Assembly: GCF_037975245.1 (NCBI RefSeq)
Contig: NC_092568.1
Span: 3,350,001 to 3,414,000, forward strand
Length of the DNA: 64,000 nucleotides
Direction of reading: 5' to 3'
From: Apostichopus japonicus
Taxonomy: Eukaryota > Echinodermata > Holothuroidea > Aspidochirotida > Stichopodidae
Each line of letters opens with the position of its first letter. Positions within the stretch are counted from its first letter, which is position 1. A program made the position numbers and the translations under genes. Below, piece by piece: positions 1-10,889 of the stretch. The notes under the pieces were generated by a model. That model had not been told where the DNA came from and ran no database searches. It saw nothing but the letters and a program-made list of their open reading frames with translations.

Positions 1-71
1 CTGCATCATGTATTAAGTGACAGGTTAGAGAGGAACAAAGTAACTCTTGTCGTTTATTTAATACATGTATG

Positions 72-361
72 CAGGCGCGTAGCCAAGGGGGGGCGAAGGG
101 GGCAGCCGCCCCCCCCTTGAGCATAATTTTTTTTTTTTTTTTTAATGTTTTTATGATATCGCTAGTATTTTCAAAAGAGAAAATGCTAAGATTCAACTTA
201 CAAGGCCTGGGAAGTGCCTTTTCCAGCGATCTGGGAGGCATTCTAAGCCAAAATTTTCTTGTACGCTTCGCGCCAACCATGGTGGCGCTACGCTTAGATA
301 GTTTTCAATGCCGAATCTACAGTTTCGCCCCTCCCTTGGCAAATTCCTGGCTACGCGCCTG
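72..361 (-). mobile_element. hAT-like MITE, 290 bp, family with GCGCCA hairpin core
   Basis: The ends are perfect inverted repeats: CAGGCGCGTAGCCA on the left and TGGCTACGCGCCTG on the right. It is nearly the same element as the one at 61226-61516 but in the opposite orientation. It carries the family core (249-301, reversed) with the GCGCCAACC/GGTGGCGC hairpin. There is no open frame of transposase type, so it is non-autonomous. Flanks CATGTATG and CATGATGTATG could be a target duplication altered by a 3-bp indel. The short open frame inside is not a gene. Assignment to hAT is by analogy with the 8-bp duplications seen around sister copies. Confidence 0.8.
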
Positions 362-438
362 CATGATGTATGATTAATGTAACAACTGTTTTTATTACCT
401 TCTCTGGTACAGTATCTGTGTCAATGTACCCACTATGA

Positions 439-806
439 CAGTGGCGGAGCTAGGGATATTGGTCAGGAGGGGCGAGAATTGTCTGTAGGGACGCTTTCGA
501 CACTATCTAAGTGTAGCGCCACCATAGGTTGGCGCGGAGCGTACAGAAATTTTTTGTATAAAGATACTCCCTAAATCGCCGGAAATGACCCTTTCCAGGC
601 CTTGCTAATTTGCAGATAAACAACTTAGGTGTCATCGCCAACAAAATGTGACAAATGTCAATAGGTAAATTAGAGTGCAATAAAAAAGTCAATAATTGTG
701 AATATAAGTAAAAAGTGGTAAAAAGCTGAAAAGGACGTCAGCAATCCATTTGAGTCCGTCAGAGGGGGCATCCGCCCCCACTGACTGTATGGACGCTCCG
801 CCACTG
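439..806 (+). mobile_element. hAT-like MITE, 368 bp, with perfect 8-bp target duplication
   Basis: The element starts CAGTGGCGGAGC and ends GCTCCGCCACTG, and is flanked by the perfect 8-bp duplication CACTATGA (431-438 and 807-814). An 8-bp duplication with CA..TG ends is the hAT signature. The core at about 502-557 matches the other copies (TAGCGCCACCATAGGTTGGCGC, then GCGTACA), although the terminal repeats differ from those of the 72 and 61226 copies. No transposase frame is present. Confidence 0.85.
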
Positions 807-814
807 CACTATGA

Positions 815-3300
815 GATAGATTCACTTGACCCAAACGGCATTATTATCATCAATGTATTCATGGCAGGTTTGGTGATGAGTTTATCACAAACTTATATCA
901 ACCAACCCAAGCGCTGTTTCACGTTGGATGTTGTTAATTTTGTTGGTGCTGTTTCTCTAGTCAATATCCCCAGATAACGAGCAGTTTTTATAACAATAGC
1001 CTTTTTATCAATTCCAATTTAAGATCACCAGTATAATATGCCTGCTCTCTACACTGTTTCTACTTTATTCCATAATCATTAATGATAAGAAAGAAAGTAA
1101 TAAACTTTTCCCTGATCCAAGATTTCCAATAACAGTACAACTCCGTACTCACCACAAGACAAACAGACTCACTGCCCGTGTAATATTTGTTGAACTCTTA
1201 AGCAAGTCATAATAAGATCTTTTCTAACAAACTTTCATTTTAAATAAGTAATACACGATTTCCAGAAATTATTAAATTGCTTCTACTTGCCCAGAAATTG
1301 AAGTATCAATACACCTTGTCTAACATGTCTTCTAAGTTCCCCTATTGATTTCATTCATGGAATGATTCGCCATGGTTGCTCTCAATTCATTCCACGAAAA
1401 TTACAGACGATAAAAAAATATAAATTGCCATTCGTTGATTGACATTTAGTGCTTAATAGAGTTACATAGTTGGCAATCAATGAAAGTAAGAATCTGGCAC
1501 AACAGATAATTTTAGATGTTTTAGTTTTCATTCAAGCTGTGTATGGCTTGAGGTAATTTCCCCAATCGTGATGTTTACCCCTCCAGGTACTGCCGCATCC
1601 CCCACCCCTCATCCCCCAGTTGGTTCAGACAAAGCAAAAGTCAAACCCCTTTACAGTTTACTCAGATCTATGCAAGTTAGCACTTCCCAAAGATTTTCCT
1701 CCCCCAAAAACTGTTTTCTTGCCAGTCGCTATACCCCCCCCCCCCCCACCAAACCTTCCCTTTTCCCACCCTCCCTTCCTGGTTCTGGTGAAGCCACTGT
1801 TTATTAGAGTTTGTCCTTTACTGGACATGAAAGAAGATATAGCAGAGGAGATAAAGAAGGAACGGGGAGAGGAAAGATGAGGAGAAGGGGGAGAGGATGG
1901 AGGAGGGAGAGAGGAAAGAACAGGCATTCATAACAACCTTCTTTCCCACTCTGTTTGCTATGCCATATCTATGCATACAAATTTTAACCTTCTCAGTCTT
2001 GAAATTCATCTGTTATTATTGCTTACTACCCACTCCTTCGATGACGTCTTTACATGTCCCCATGCAGAGTACTTACTGCAAACCTAAGACATGATGATTC
2101 TGTAATCAAAATTTCAATTCCCCAAACATCCTTCCAAAAAATCCTGGATAACAACAATTCCCTGTTTTCACCTCTACCGTAATTGGCAGAGGGAAGGCCA
2201 GAAAACAAAACAACAGACCTCAGCAAAGAGAGAGACCGGTGGAGACAGAGAGAGACAGAGAAAGAGAGAGAGACCTCTAGAGTTGTTCAATTAATATACC
2301 TTTATATCTGAGTCATAAACAATCAATTGGCCAACTTTTATCATTTTTTGCACATGATGCACACACAAAAAAAGGGGTGTTTTTCAAAATTTACTTAAAG
2401 AATAACCAGAGGGACAGCGAGAAGATGAAAAGAAGAACTTATCAAAAAAACCTAAGTGAAGTCCCTGGGATTGAGTCTGTTATGTTGTCTCCCTATGACG
2501 TCAATCCAAAGAGTCCGACTTGCCCTGGAGCGGCTTTTATGACATGGCTAACGTTGCACACGATTAGGAGAGAAAGACGTGCAAACGATTTGGATTTTTT
2601 TTTCTTTTTTTTTGAGACTTGACAAATCTAAAAATGGAATGAAAAGTATGTCCTTAGAGTCAGGAATATAAATAGATATCGGGCAACAATTCCTAGTAAG
2701 TATTTCTCAGAAGTTTTCTGCCATAATTAATGACAAAAATAACAGCCATATTTCAACAGGGCTGACTCACTTGTTTACATTTATGCCTTGCAATTTAAGC
2801 TGAGAAAAAAAAAAAAAAAAAACACCAAATAGGAAAGGGTCATTGACTTGGAGTCAGACAGCAAAAGGTTGAACATAGCTTAACTGAATGTTAACAATAT
2901 ATGGAAACGAACCACATATTTACAATTTTCACTTGTGATGCAACATTTTGCGGAAGGGGTGAAGATCCTTTCGGTGCCAAAATCTTTAATTGTATGTACC
3001 AGAAGAGACAAATACCTTTCCTTCCAACAATCACTTTATTTGAATTGTCGTTGAATCAGTATTCCTTTATATAGGCTTGTATAATGTGACTGACAAATGT
3101 ATTTCAAACAAAAGTGCATTGAGTATATACATGAAAATGTTGTCACATTTAGATTAATATTTTCATCTATCTCTGATCAAGGAATGAAATCAACAACAAT
3201 AGGAGAGAGAAAGGCTTATAGTTCATTACATACATTTATCCTTAGTTCAAATTGCTAGCACTACAACTGGTACAACTGCTGCACACTAGCAGCTAACTTA
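815..3300. other. Intergenic DNA without a recognised gene
   Basis: AT-rich sequence with a C-run at about 1734-1748, a purine-rich tract at about 1826-1922, short GA-rich repeats around 2225-2275 and A or T runs near 2596-2612 and 2803-2822. The short frames here have no recognisable domain and no supporting splice context. I see no gene. Confidence 0.5.
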
Positions 3301-3303
3301 TAG

Positions 3304-3605
3304 AAAGGCTACTTACTGCATCTGATCAGCTAAATTATTCAAATGGCTAATTATTGTATCTGATCAGTGAAATTATGCAATTTTGGCTAATTATTGTATC
3401 TAATCAGTTGAATTTTGCAAAAGGCTAATTATTGTATCTGATCAGTTAAATTATGCAATTGGCTACTTGTTGCATCTGATCAGTTAAATTATGCAAAAGG
3501 CTAATTATTTCATCTGATCAGTTAAATTATGCAAAAGGCTAATTATTACATTTGATCAGTTAAATTATGCAAAAGGCTACTTATTAATTGCATCTGATCA
3601 GTTTT
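3304..3605. repeat. Minisatellite, about 8 units of about 38 bp
   Basis: Eight head-to-tail units of 38-41 bp. Each follows the pattern GGCTAATTATTG, then TATCTGATCAGTTAAATT, then ATGCAAAA. Units 1 and 8 are the most diverged. The TGATCA palindrome is kept in most units (TAATCA in one). No coding potential. Confidence 0.85.
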
Positions 3606-5340
3606 CAATACAGTGGGATTAAAACATTTACTACGAAAATATGAAACTTGAAATGAATATGAACCCCTATCAACCCACTTTCTTATAACGTTACATGGCC
3701 CCTCTCCATGACCCCTACCCCTTCCCCCATTACCCTAATCCCATCATACAAATACAACACTGACAGAAAAGATTATCCCATTCCAGTATCAAATAGACAA
3801 AACATCTCAGAGAATCAAAGGTTGCTACTTTACATCAAAGGCACATTTTTGTATTAAACTGACAGTATGTAAACTGTCTGTCGCGTTACCCAGTGAACAG
3901 GAACGTTGACAAAATAATATATGAATATGCATCAGTTGCTTCACTGCCCAAGCAGTGCACTACTACATCTGGATATGATAATTAGTGCATGACTGTTCCA
4001 CTAAGCAAAGTCATAACACATTGATTTACTGTACCAGTTCATTGACTGAGTTGGTTGCTAGCACTTATCTAACAGCCTTTTGGGTTGACTCTAGTAACAA
4101 GTTAGACCAATGTTTTTTTTATTTGAATGATGTAAAGCCTCTTGAAAAATGTAACCCCAGTAGCTTTAAATACAAACTTATAAAGTTTCATTTCAAATAA
4201 GGAAGAAAAAAGTCAACTCATTTTTTGTCATTAATGATTAAAATGTGTCTGGGCAACAGAACCATTGGCTGGAATCAAATTAAGTAAAAATGGTTAACAT
4301 TTCATTTGATGAAAAAAATAGTTAGGACATTGTCTTAGTTTGACAGTAGGTTTGGTGAAATTTGTGACTAAATGTGAAACGCTATTTTGAAGAAAAAAAA
4401 CAGTCTTAGCATGATTGTAAAATGTGACAAACAGGAACATTCACGCAAATGCTAGTTACAATATAAACAGGAGAGGGAGGGGAGTGGGAGGAAAGGGAAC
4501 GGGGGTAGGAGGGGGTTGGAAGATGCATTGAAAGTGATAGGCTGTGACTCCTCTATCCAGCATTTCACTATACACACTACATGTGACATCTTTTCTTGTC
4601 ACAGTCACAATAATTGTGTTTTTTTTTTATAATATTAAGTATAATTTTTTCTTTACAATTTCACAAAAATAATTATTTCACTGCTTTGACCAAATTCTTT
4701 TAACTTTCCCCCCACTTTATAGCACACTCGTATCTTTCACTGCGAATTCTGTTTAAGATTTGTTATGTTGATTAGTGCACTCTTCCTGACATTAACTAGT
4801 CCCACTACTTTCATACGTGATGAAGTAATATCGGTGACAGTAACCAAAGGAGGATAAAGCCAGTTCAGCATTGACGTAATTCACTTACCATGAACTTCAT
4901 GTCAATAACCGTTGGGTATACTTATTTGATTTTCTCTGTAACACTTTCTCGGCCACGTATAAAAATAGGTTACATCGGGAGCACTCAACGCTGTAGACAT
5001 GTGCCCGTTCTTGGATGCTGCGTCTAGATCAGAGCCCAGAGGAAATACAAACCAAGGCCGGCAATAGGAGATGGTAAAAACATCCCTTGTTGACGATGAT
5101 GATGATGATGGTGGTGATCGGGAAGCAAGGAGGACAAAGGAATTATAGACATCGGAGAGCTGGGAGGAGCTTGTTATTAACGACGATGAAGAGTTCTGAT
5201 CCATGAAGGATCAAAATACATCAAGAAAAGTGTGCAGTAAGATAACTAGGAAACTGGGGATACAGTATTTCCAAAGGGCAATCCAGACACAAAACATGCT
5301 TAGGTAAGACTCATCCAATCATAGGTACTATACATCCTGA
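3606..5340. other. Intergenic or intronic DNA, no confirmed gene
   Basis: No recognisable domain. A 100-codon minus-strand frame (4902-5204) has a GTAAGTG donor-like site just past its stop and a serine run encoded by a (GAT/ATC) microsatellite near 5096-5110. It could be a first or last exon, but nothing confirms it. Short G-rich runs lie around 4470-4520. Confidence 0.4.
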
Positions 5341-5840
5341 AAGGGATGCAGGATAGGGTCATAGGTCACTCGATAGGCCAGAAAGTAGGAACATTCTGCA
5401 GGGAAAGTCTACATACATGAAACATTGGAGTTATGGAAGCCTCGCAGTGATAGATCCAGAAAAGAAAGAGGTGCAGGTCAAAGGTCACTCAACAGACTAG
5501 AGAGCTGTGATCAGAATATGCCACCACAAAATTCCAGCAAGAAAAATGTACATACTCTACAACATTTTGGCAGATCTGAAAGGTAGGCATTGGGGGGGAT
5601 GAAAGGGTTCATAAGTCATTCAACAGGCTAGAGGATGCTTACGATTGGAAAAATTCTACTTAGAACTCAGAGAAGTAGATTTTGTGTTTAGGGTCAGAGG
5701 TCACTCAATAAGCTATCAGTATATGGTTGGAAAATTCCACAGGAAATTTACAAGTACTCATGAAACATACAGCTATACAATACAAACTATAGGACTCTTC
5801 CAGACATTGCGGTGCATCAATAGGGTCAAAGGTCACAGTA
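5341..5840. repeat. Diverged tandem repeat carrying five DR1-type AGGTCA motifs
   Basis: Units of about 85-130 bp share blocks such as AGGTCACTCAACAG, AAATTCCA and ACATGAAACAT. Each unit contains two AGGTCA-like half sites in direct order separated by one base: 5356-5368, 5475-5487 (perfect AGGTCAAAGGTCA), 5606-5618 (degenerate), 5691-5703 and 5823-5835. DR1 is the known site of RXR/PPAR/HNF4/COUP-type nuclear receptors. Whether these sites bind anything here is inference. Confidence 0.6.
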
Positions 5841-6747
5841 CTGCATACATTAAGCACTACAGGGCATAAATTGAGGAAATCCGACTCTAGAGAAAAGTTG
5901 TATCACGTAAAATACACAGGGCTTTTCTATATTTGTAGAGAAGTGGATGTATATTAACAATGAAGATGGTGTATGCTTGGAGCTCAGAAGCATCCAGCAC
6001 TTTCCAACAAATTTCAAGACCACCATGAACATTGATTGATGAAATTGGTCCATAAAATGCTTGCAAAAACTTTTTATTTTTACTGAAATTGATCTCCTGT
6101 GGTCTTTTTTAAATAAATAATATGTGAACAACTTACAGTATATGGCTTACATTCAAAATGTCCCATTTATTGATATTTTGAAATCTTTGCCAACAATTCA
6201 ATTCAAATCTTAGTCTATATTATAACTATTTTTTTATTCAGTTAACTTAGTTTTAAAGACCACTACCAGCAACTTTGACAAAAGACCATCAAGGGTTCTT
6301 TACTTTGTTGTAATTATAAATACTGGAGCCTGATTGGTTGATTATTGATGGTTAACTATCATAATCCCAGATAAACCAGCTCAAAGGGGAAATCCAAACA
6401 GCTGGATCATGAACTGTGCTTGAGGGCTTACGCATAGGTTAAATGAAAAGACTTCTCCCAACATTTGTAGACAAATCTTGCACCTATGACAAAGTTATAA
6501 TGACTACATTTGTTAGAGCCACATTAATTAATCCTGAAGAAAACAACCATAATATCAAAATCATCACTTTTTGAACGTTTTTGACAATTTAACTGTCTGA
6601 CTGTTTGATCACAGAGAGATGTGCGATACCTGGTTGTGTTCTACCTACTGAGAAGTACAACCACTCTCATCTTGGAATTTATTGAAAATATAACACTATC
6701 TATAGACAAATTTAAATAATGCAAGCCGCAAAATCGCAATATTAGAC

Positions 6748-7066
6748 CGCTGCATCTTTTCATCCCACGGAACGGCAACACGGCCTGCAAACTTCCATCC
6801 TTATTAGTACCAAGTTCTTGTCTGTCCTCACTAAACTCTTTCAGAACCTTGCTCACATCTTAAAAGGATTTTCACTGTGTATCCTGATTAATTGGAGAAT
6901 CTTGGTGGTGTTGATTGATTTATTGATTAAATTTGTGGAGAAGATGTTATGGATTTAGCTAACTTAAGTGGTGATGATTGGCTGTTATGCATGACTAATA
7001 GTAAACTGAAGAAAAGTGTAATCACATATGAAGCTATCCTGGACCTATATATTAGTCAATATGGAT

Positions 7067-7132
<66 letters not shown>

Positions 7133-7166
7133 TCATATAGATATAGATATATAGATATATATATAT

Positions 7167-7227
<61 letters not shown>

Positions 7228-8948
7228 TATATAGATATCTATAGATATATAGACCGTACACGTATGCAGAAAACCAGTTCTTATGAAAGTTATGGAATCA
7301 TTTTAGTCAGAACAAGAATATATGTCTGATTTTGAATCTTGGCATGCAAATGGAAAACTTGAAGGTTCATTGTACACCTTTCGGTAAGCAAAGAGTGTAC
7401 TTCTCTTTAAAAAGTCATTAATTTAAGTTTAATTTTCCAACAGAAGTATAAAATTTCTCCTGTTGCTCGATCCAACTGCTTTCAATTATTTTACTGCTCA
7501 TCACGTTATTATTCCATTTGTTACCGTAGAGATTACGGTAAAGACTATGTTATCCACTTGGGTAAGCAGGATGAGAAGATTGTGGGGTAGAAGACAAGGG
7601 TGACCGAATGTCAAGGTCAATCGGTGTCAGGATGATACAGTGAGTGAGAGTGCAGTAGTTATGAGAATGCAGGTAAGTGGAAGCAATAAAGCAAATTTGT
7701 TTCCAGTCTGAGAGAACCTTTTGGAATAAACTATTCTGGCATTATCCAATTGGGATTTGAATGATCCCTGGACATATCAGCAAAACTTACCAAAGAATTC
7801 GACACAAGTAGCTCCCAAGTGTTCCAACTGGACAGCTTTAACGGTCAGTCCCGGAATGGAGACCCTGTCCTCCTCAGAGTTTTCAGAGCTTGATTTCCGA
7901 TGTCTTCTGGAGTATGGGCTTTGATTTATATCTCCGCTCATCATTCCTGATGAAAAGAGCAATCAAGTTAATCTTAATTATTAAATAATTCATTTTGTAA
8001 ACTAGATGAAATCAATCACAGATGGAAGAAACAGTCGACTTTACACTTCGACACTTCATTTAATATTCATACTTTTGGTGTCAACTCGTGGCTAGTTAAC
8101 GAGATATCACTTCCAAGATGATCATTTTATTCCAGATCGTTCCATGCATCCTTTGACATATGTGTATATCGGTCCTGGAATCAAATGAACCATTTATATC
8201 AATCTGTTCCTGCAATTTCAAAACATATTCAGAGGAACCGGCATAACTTTTTTGTCTACACTGCTGACAACAAATTTGTTTTAAGAAATTTGTTTAGAGA
8301 AGAAAGAAATGTTCCTCTGACACTTGTGTGGTTTTTACTTTTTGACCCTTATTTTCAGCACATTGGATATCCTATCGCATATTCTTTGGACTTCCCACTC
8401 CGCATTACAACTCCCATACCCTTTACTCACCCCCCCCCCCCCCTCACCACTTCTGTCCCAAAGTTTCTTCATTCTGTATTATCAGCTAAAATAATATCTC
8501 AATCCTGTTTCCAATCAAACTTCATAACTTTAGTTCTGTTGAATCTTCTGATTTATATTTTTAGCTTTTATTTTTATTTCCATTGTTGCATTTGTAAAAT
8601 TGTAAGTTCTCAGCTGACCAAGATACATCTATTTAAAGAATGTTGTACCTAAATTAGGAACAAAGTTATTATTTTTGTTGTGTGGGGGCTGTTTAGTTTT
8701 AACTCTTCATAGCTCTTCTGATATAACAAACTTACAACAGACCGTTTGAATAAAATCAGGTTTTAGCAATGGTTTATGTAAGGTTTCCAATGTCACTGCT
8801 TTGGCATGATAGGCTCGTTTTAGAATTTAATAGGCAGTTATAATTTGGAAATCAAACCACAAACCTAATGATAAAAAACCTGCTCATTAAACTTTTCCTC
8901 TCAAGAATCTTACCATTTGCAACCTTTGTGACATCTGTTGCCTGCATG
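6748..8948 (-). CDS. Part of an unrecognised multi-exon gene (three phase-compatible exons)
   Basis: Three candidate minus-strand exons join in one frame. The first is 8948-8914, with the only ATG at 8947-8945, and has donor GTAAGA. The second is 7946-7791 (156 nt, acceptor CATCAG, donor GTAAGT). The third starts at 6858 (acceptor TTTTAAG) and may end at 6748 at a weak GTCTAA donor. The junctions keep phase 1 each time. The predicted peptide has a basic/serine-rich part ([15 protein letters not shown]), then [17 protein letters not shown], then [15 protein letters not shown]. The SRRHRKSSS stretch could be a phosphorylation or nuclear-targeting segment. I do not recognise the family. The 5' end could lie further upstream, since 8948 also follows a TAAG acceptor-like site, and the 3' exons were not found. 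The exon borders at 8914, 7791 and 7946 are the best supported. Confidence 0.4.
7069..7251. repeat. (TA)n / (GATATA)n microsatellite
   Basis: Almost pure TA dinucleotides for about 180 bp, interrupted by GATATA and ATAGAT blocks at 7132-7170 and 7225-7250. The open frame across it is composition only. Confidence 0.95.
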
Positions 8949-9114
8949 CTTACAACAAATGTTCACGGTACATAACAACATGGCAGAATAATTGCTGTTT
9001 TACTGTACTGATCAGATATTATATAACAATATGACACACTAGATGACATACATACTAAATAATGTGTTACATCATGAAGGATATTGTTAATTATATACTT
9101 TATATACATACAAT

Positions 9115-10885
9115 ACAGAATGTAACACCATGATAGGCTAGTATGTAACAACATTACAGGAAAGATGACAAACTAAATAGGATGTAACAACATGCCACAA
9201 TAGATGACTTATGTTGTTGGTAGCAACATGACAGAATAGATGACATAGTAAATAGTATGTAATACCTTGACAGAATATATGTAGCATGTAATACCTCGAC
9301 AGACTAGATGACATACTAAATGGTATGTAACACCTTGACAGAATAAATGACATAAATGTAAAACCTTGACAGACTAGACGACATACTAAATAGCATGTAA
9401 TCCCTTGACAGAATAAATGACATGTAACACCTTGACAGAATAGATGACATAATAAATAGTATGTAATTTGTGGACAGAATAAATTGAATATGACACTTAT
9501 GTAACACCTTGGCAGCACAGATGGCATATGTAGCATGTAATACTTTGACAGAAAAGATGACATAGTAAATAGTATGTAATACCTTGATAGAATAGATGAC
9601 ATTTATAGTATGTAATATATTGACCGAATAGATGACATATATGTAACATGTAATACCTTGACAGAAAAGATGACATAGTAAATAGTATGTAATACCTTTC
9701 AGAATAGATGACATTTATAGTATGTACAGTAATATATTGACAGAATAGATGACATATATGTAACATGTAATACCTCGACAGAATAAATGACATTTATAGT
9801 ATGTAATATATTGACAGCATAGATGGCATACGTAGCATGTAATACCTTGACAGAAAAGATGACATAGTAAATAGTATGTAATACCTTGATAGAATAGATG
9901 ACATTTATAGAATGTAATATATTGACAGAATAGATGACATATATGTAACATGTAATACCTCGACAGAAAAGATGACATAGTAAATAGTATGTAATACCTT
10001 GATAGAATAGATGACATTTATAGTATGTAATATATTGACAGAATAGATGACATATATATGTAACATGTAATACCTTGACAGAAAAGATGACATAGTAAAT
10101 AGTATGTAATACCTTGATTGAATAGATGACACTTATAGTATGTAATATATTGACAGAATAGATGACATATATGTAACATGTAATACCTTGACAGAAAAGA
10201 TGACATAGTAAATAGTATGTAATACCTTGATAGAATAGATGACATTTATAGTATGTAATACTTTGACAGAAAAGATGACATAGTAAATAGTATGTAATAC
10301 CTTGATAGAATAGATGACATTGTAGTATGTAATATATTGACAGAATAGATGACATGTAACATGTCATACCTTGACAGAAAAGATGACATAGTAAATAGTA
10401 TGTAATACCTTTCGGAATAGATGACATTTATAGTATGTAATATATTGACAGAAAGATGACATATATATGTAACATGTAATACCTTGACAGAAAAGATGAC
10501 ATAGTAAATAGTATGTAATACCTTGATAGAATAAATGACATTTGTAGTATGTAATATATTGACAGCATAGATGGCATATGTAGCATGTAATACCTTGACA
10601 GAAAAGATGACATAGTAAATAGTATGTAATACCTTGACAGAATAAATGACATTTATAGTATGTAATATATTGACAGCACAGATGGCATATGTAGCATGTA
10701 ATACCTTGACAGAAAAGATGACATAGTAAATAGTATGTAATACCTTAATAGAATAGATGACATTTATAGTATGTAATATATTGACAGAATAGATGACATA
10801 TATGTAACATGTAATACCTCGACAGAAAAGATGACATTGTAGTATGTAACACTTTGACAGAATAGATGACATAATAAATAGGATC
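9115..10885. repeat. Higher-order minisatellite, about 1.75 kb
   Basis: A tandem array of 36-39 bp monomers built on TGTAATACCTTGACAGAA then AGATGACATA. From about 9530 three monomer types alternate regularly. Type A contains GACAGAAAAGATGACATAGT then AAATAG. Type B contains GATAGAATAGATGACATTTA. Type C contains AATATATTGACAGAATAGAT, then GACATATATG. Together they form a higher-order unit of about 110-115 bp. The left end (9115-9530) is more degenerate. Several long minus-strand frames of the form YYILFTMSSFLS.. run through the array. They exist because the unit lacks stops in some phases and are not genes. Confidence 0.9.
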
Positions 10886-10889
10886 ATTC

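Noticed and set aside
69-377. 102-codon frame at the left end
   Set aside because: Lies wholly within the MITE at 72-361 and recurs in the inverted copy at 61120-61554.
4902-5204. 100-codon minus-strand frame with a Ser-rich start
   Set aside because: Could be an exon, but no partner exon or domain is visible and the Ser run comes from a GAT microsatellite.
9138-10887. Long minus-strand open frames (up to 242 codons) rich in Tyr, Ile, Ser and Cys
   Set aside because: They follow the minisatellite period in several overlapping frames and have no domain.
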